Notes under the pieces: generated by a model | The model's database searches: none | Seen by the model: the letters and a program-made list of their open reading frames with translations, nothing else | What the model was told of the DNA's origin: nothing | Source: Chlamydiota bacterium | GTDB lineage: Bacteria > Chlamydiota > Chlamydiia > Chlamydiales > Rhabdochlamydiaceae | Assembly: GCA_023265495.1 (NCBI GenBank) | Contig: JAHFTP010000111.1 | Coordinates: forward strand, 1 to 6,000 | DNA: 6,000 nt | Direction: 5' to 3' | Part shown: one piece after another, positions 5,718 through 6,000 of the stretch | Numbering within the stretch: the stretch's first letter is position 1 | How the letters are laid out: the number at the start of each line of letters is the position of its first letter | Position numbers and translations under genes: made by a program

Positions 5718-6000
5718 TCAAGAAATTTTCCTCAGATTATCCAGCAAGGATAGGAGGATCTGCAGGGCCCTGTCCGTTTCTTCTTTGGTGGTGTAGCGGC
5801 TAAAGGAAAAGCGCAGGGAGGACCTGGCTATCGTCTTTGGCAGGCCCATGTTGAGCAGTATGCGGGAGGGCTCTAGGGCGCCGGAAGAGCAGGCGGAGCC
5901 GTGGCTTGCCGCTACCCCTGCCATGTCGAGTTGTAGGAGGAGGGTCTCTCCGTCTATGTGGGGGAAGGCTACATTGGACGTATTCACTACACGGGGTCCT
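5718..6000 (-). CDS. Cysteine desulfurase, NifS/IscS type, C-terminal part (gene runs off the right edge)
   Basis: PLP-dependent cysteine desulfurases take sulfur from L-cysteine to form an enzyme persulfide used for Fe-S clusters and thiolated cofactors. About 94 C-terminal residues are visible: GPRVVNTSNVAFPHIDGE, then LLLQLDMAGVAASHGSACSSG, ALEPSRILLNMGL, ARSSLRFSFSRYTT, and a short helical tail. SHGSACSSG contains the persulfide-forming cysteine (codon 5889-5891) in the long loop typical of group I (NifS/IscS) enzymes rather than the SufS group. The GTG at 5985-5987 is internal; the reading frame continues past the window edge. The stop is TGA at 5718-5720. The gene next to a TlyC-like pair parallels CT258 of C. 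trachomatis, as I recall. Whether it serves general Fe-S assembly or a dedicated path cannot be judged from the tail alone. Confidence 0.95.
   Translation of the reverse strand, partial: GPRVVNTSNVAFPHIDGETLLLQLDMAGVAASHGSACSSGALEPSRILLNMGLPKTIARSSLRFSFSRYTTKEETDRALQILLSLLDNLRKIS

Overview
The window looks like a chromosomal segment of a bacterium of the order Chlamydiales, probably an amoeba-associated ('environmental') chlamydia rather than a Chlamydia pathogen. The grounds are gene content and order. A dcd gene with the chlamydial-type N-terminus lies head-to-head with ruvB. A small membrane/coiled-coil protein, two tandem TlyC/CorC-like CBS proteins and a NifS-type cysteine desulfurase then follow. 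From memory, this second block resembles CT255-CT258 of Chlamydia trachomatis. The taxonomic call is an inference from protein resemblance, not from a search.

Layout: 1-323 (-) is the 5' part of ruvB. 324-419 is a short AT-rich divergent promoter region. 420-986 (+) is dcd. 1107-1433 (+) is an FtsB/DivIC-like protein, followed after 6 nt by tlyC-like gene 1 (1440-2708, +). That gene overlaps tlyC-like gene 2 (2708-3952, +) by one base, so these three form a tight operon. On the opposite strand, a winged-helix + Fic-domain protein (3949-5316, -) converges on the operon with a 4-bp tail overlap. Upstream of the fic gene are 25-bp imperfect palindromes repeated at exactly 40 bp (5339-5429). The last copy is a half-site between the -35 and -10 of a candidate fic promoter. 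About 290 bp of gene-poor sequence with a possible gene remnant follows (5430-5717). 5718-6000 (-) is the C-terminal part of a NifS/IscS cysteine desulfurase.

Most genes are ordinary housekeeping: recombination (RuvB), dUTP/dTTP supply (Dcd), envelope or division (FtsB-like), probable divalent-cation transport (TlyC/CorC-like pair) and sulfur mobilisation (NifS). The unusual part is the fic locus. Its protein carries a DNA-binding-type N-terminus and a class II inhibitory motif. Its Fic core has Gln where the catalytic His should be, and its gene is preceded by an operator-like palindrome array. A self-regulating, possibly catalytically altered Fic protein is the best candidate for undescribed biology here.
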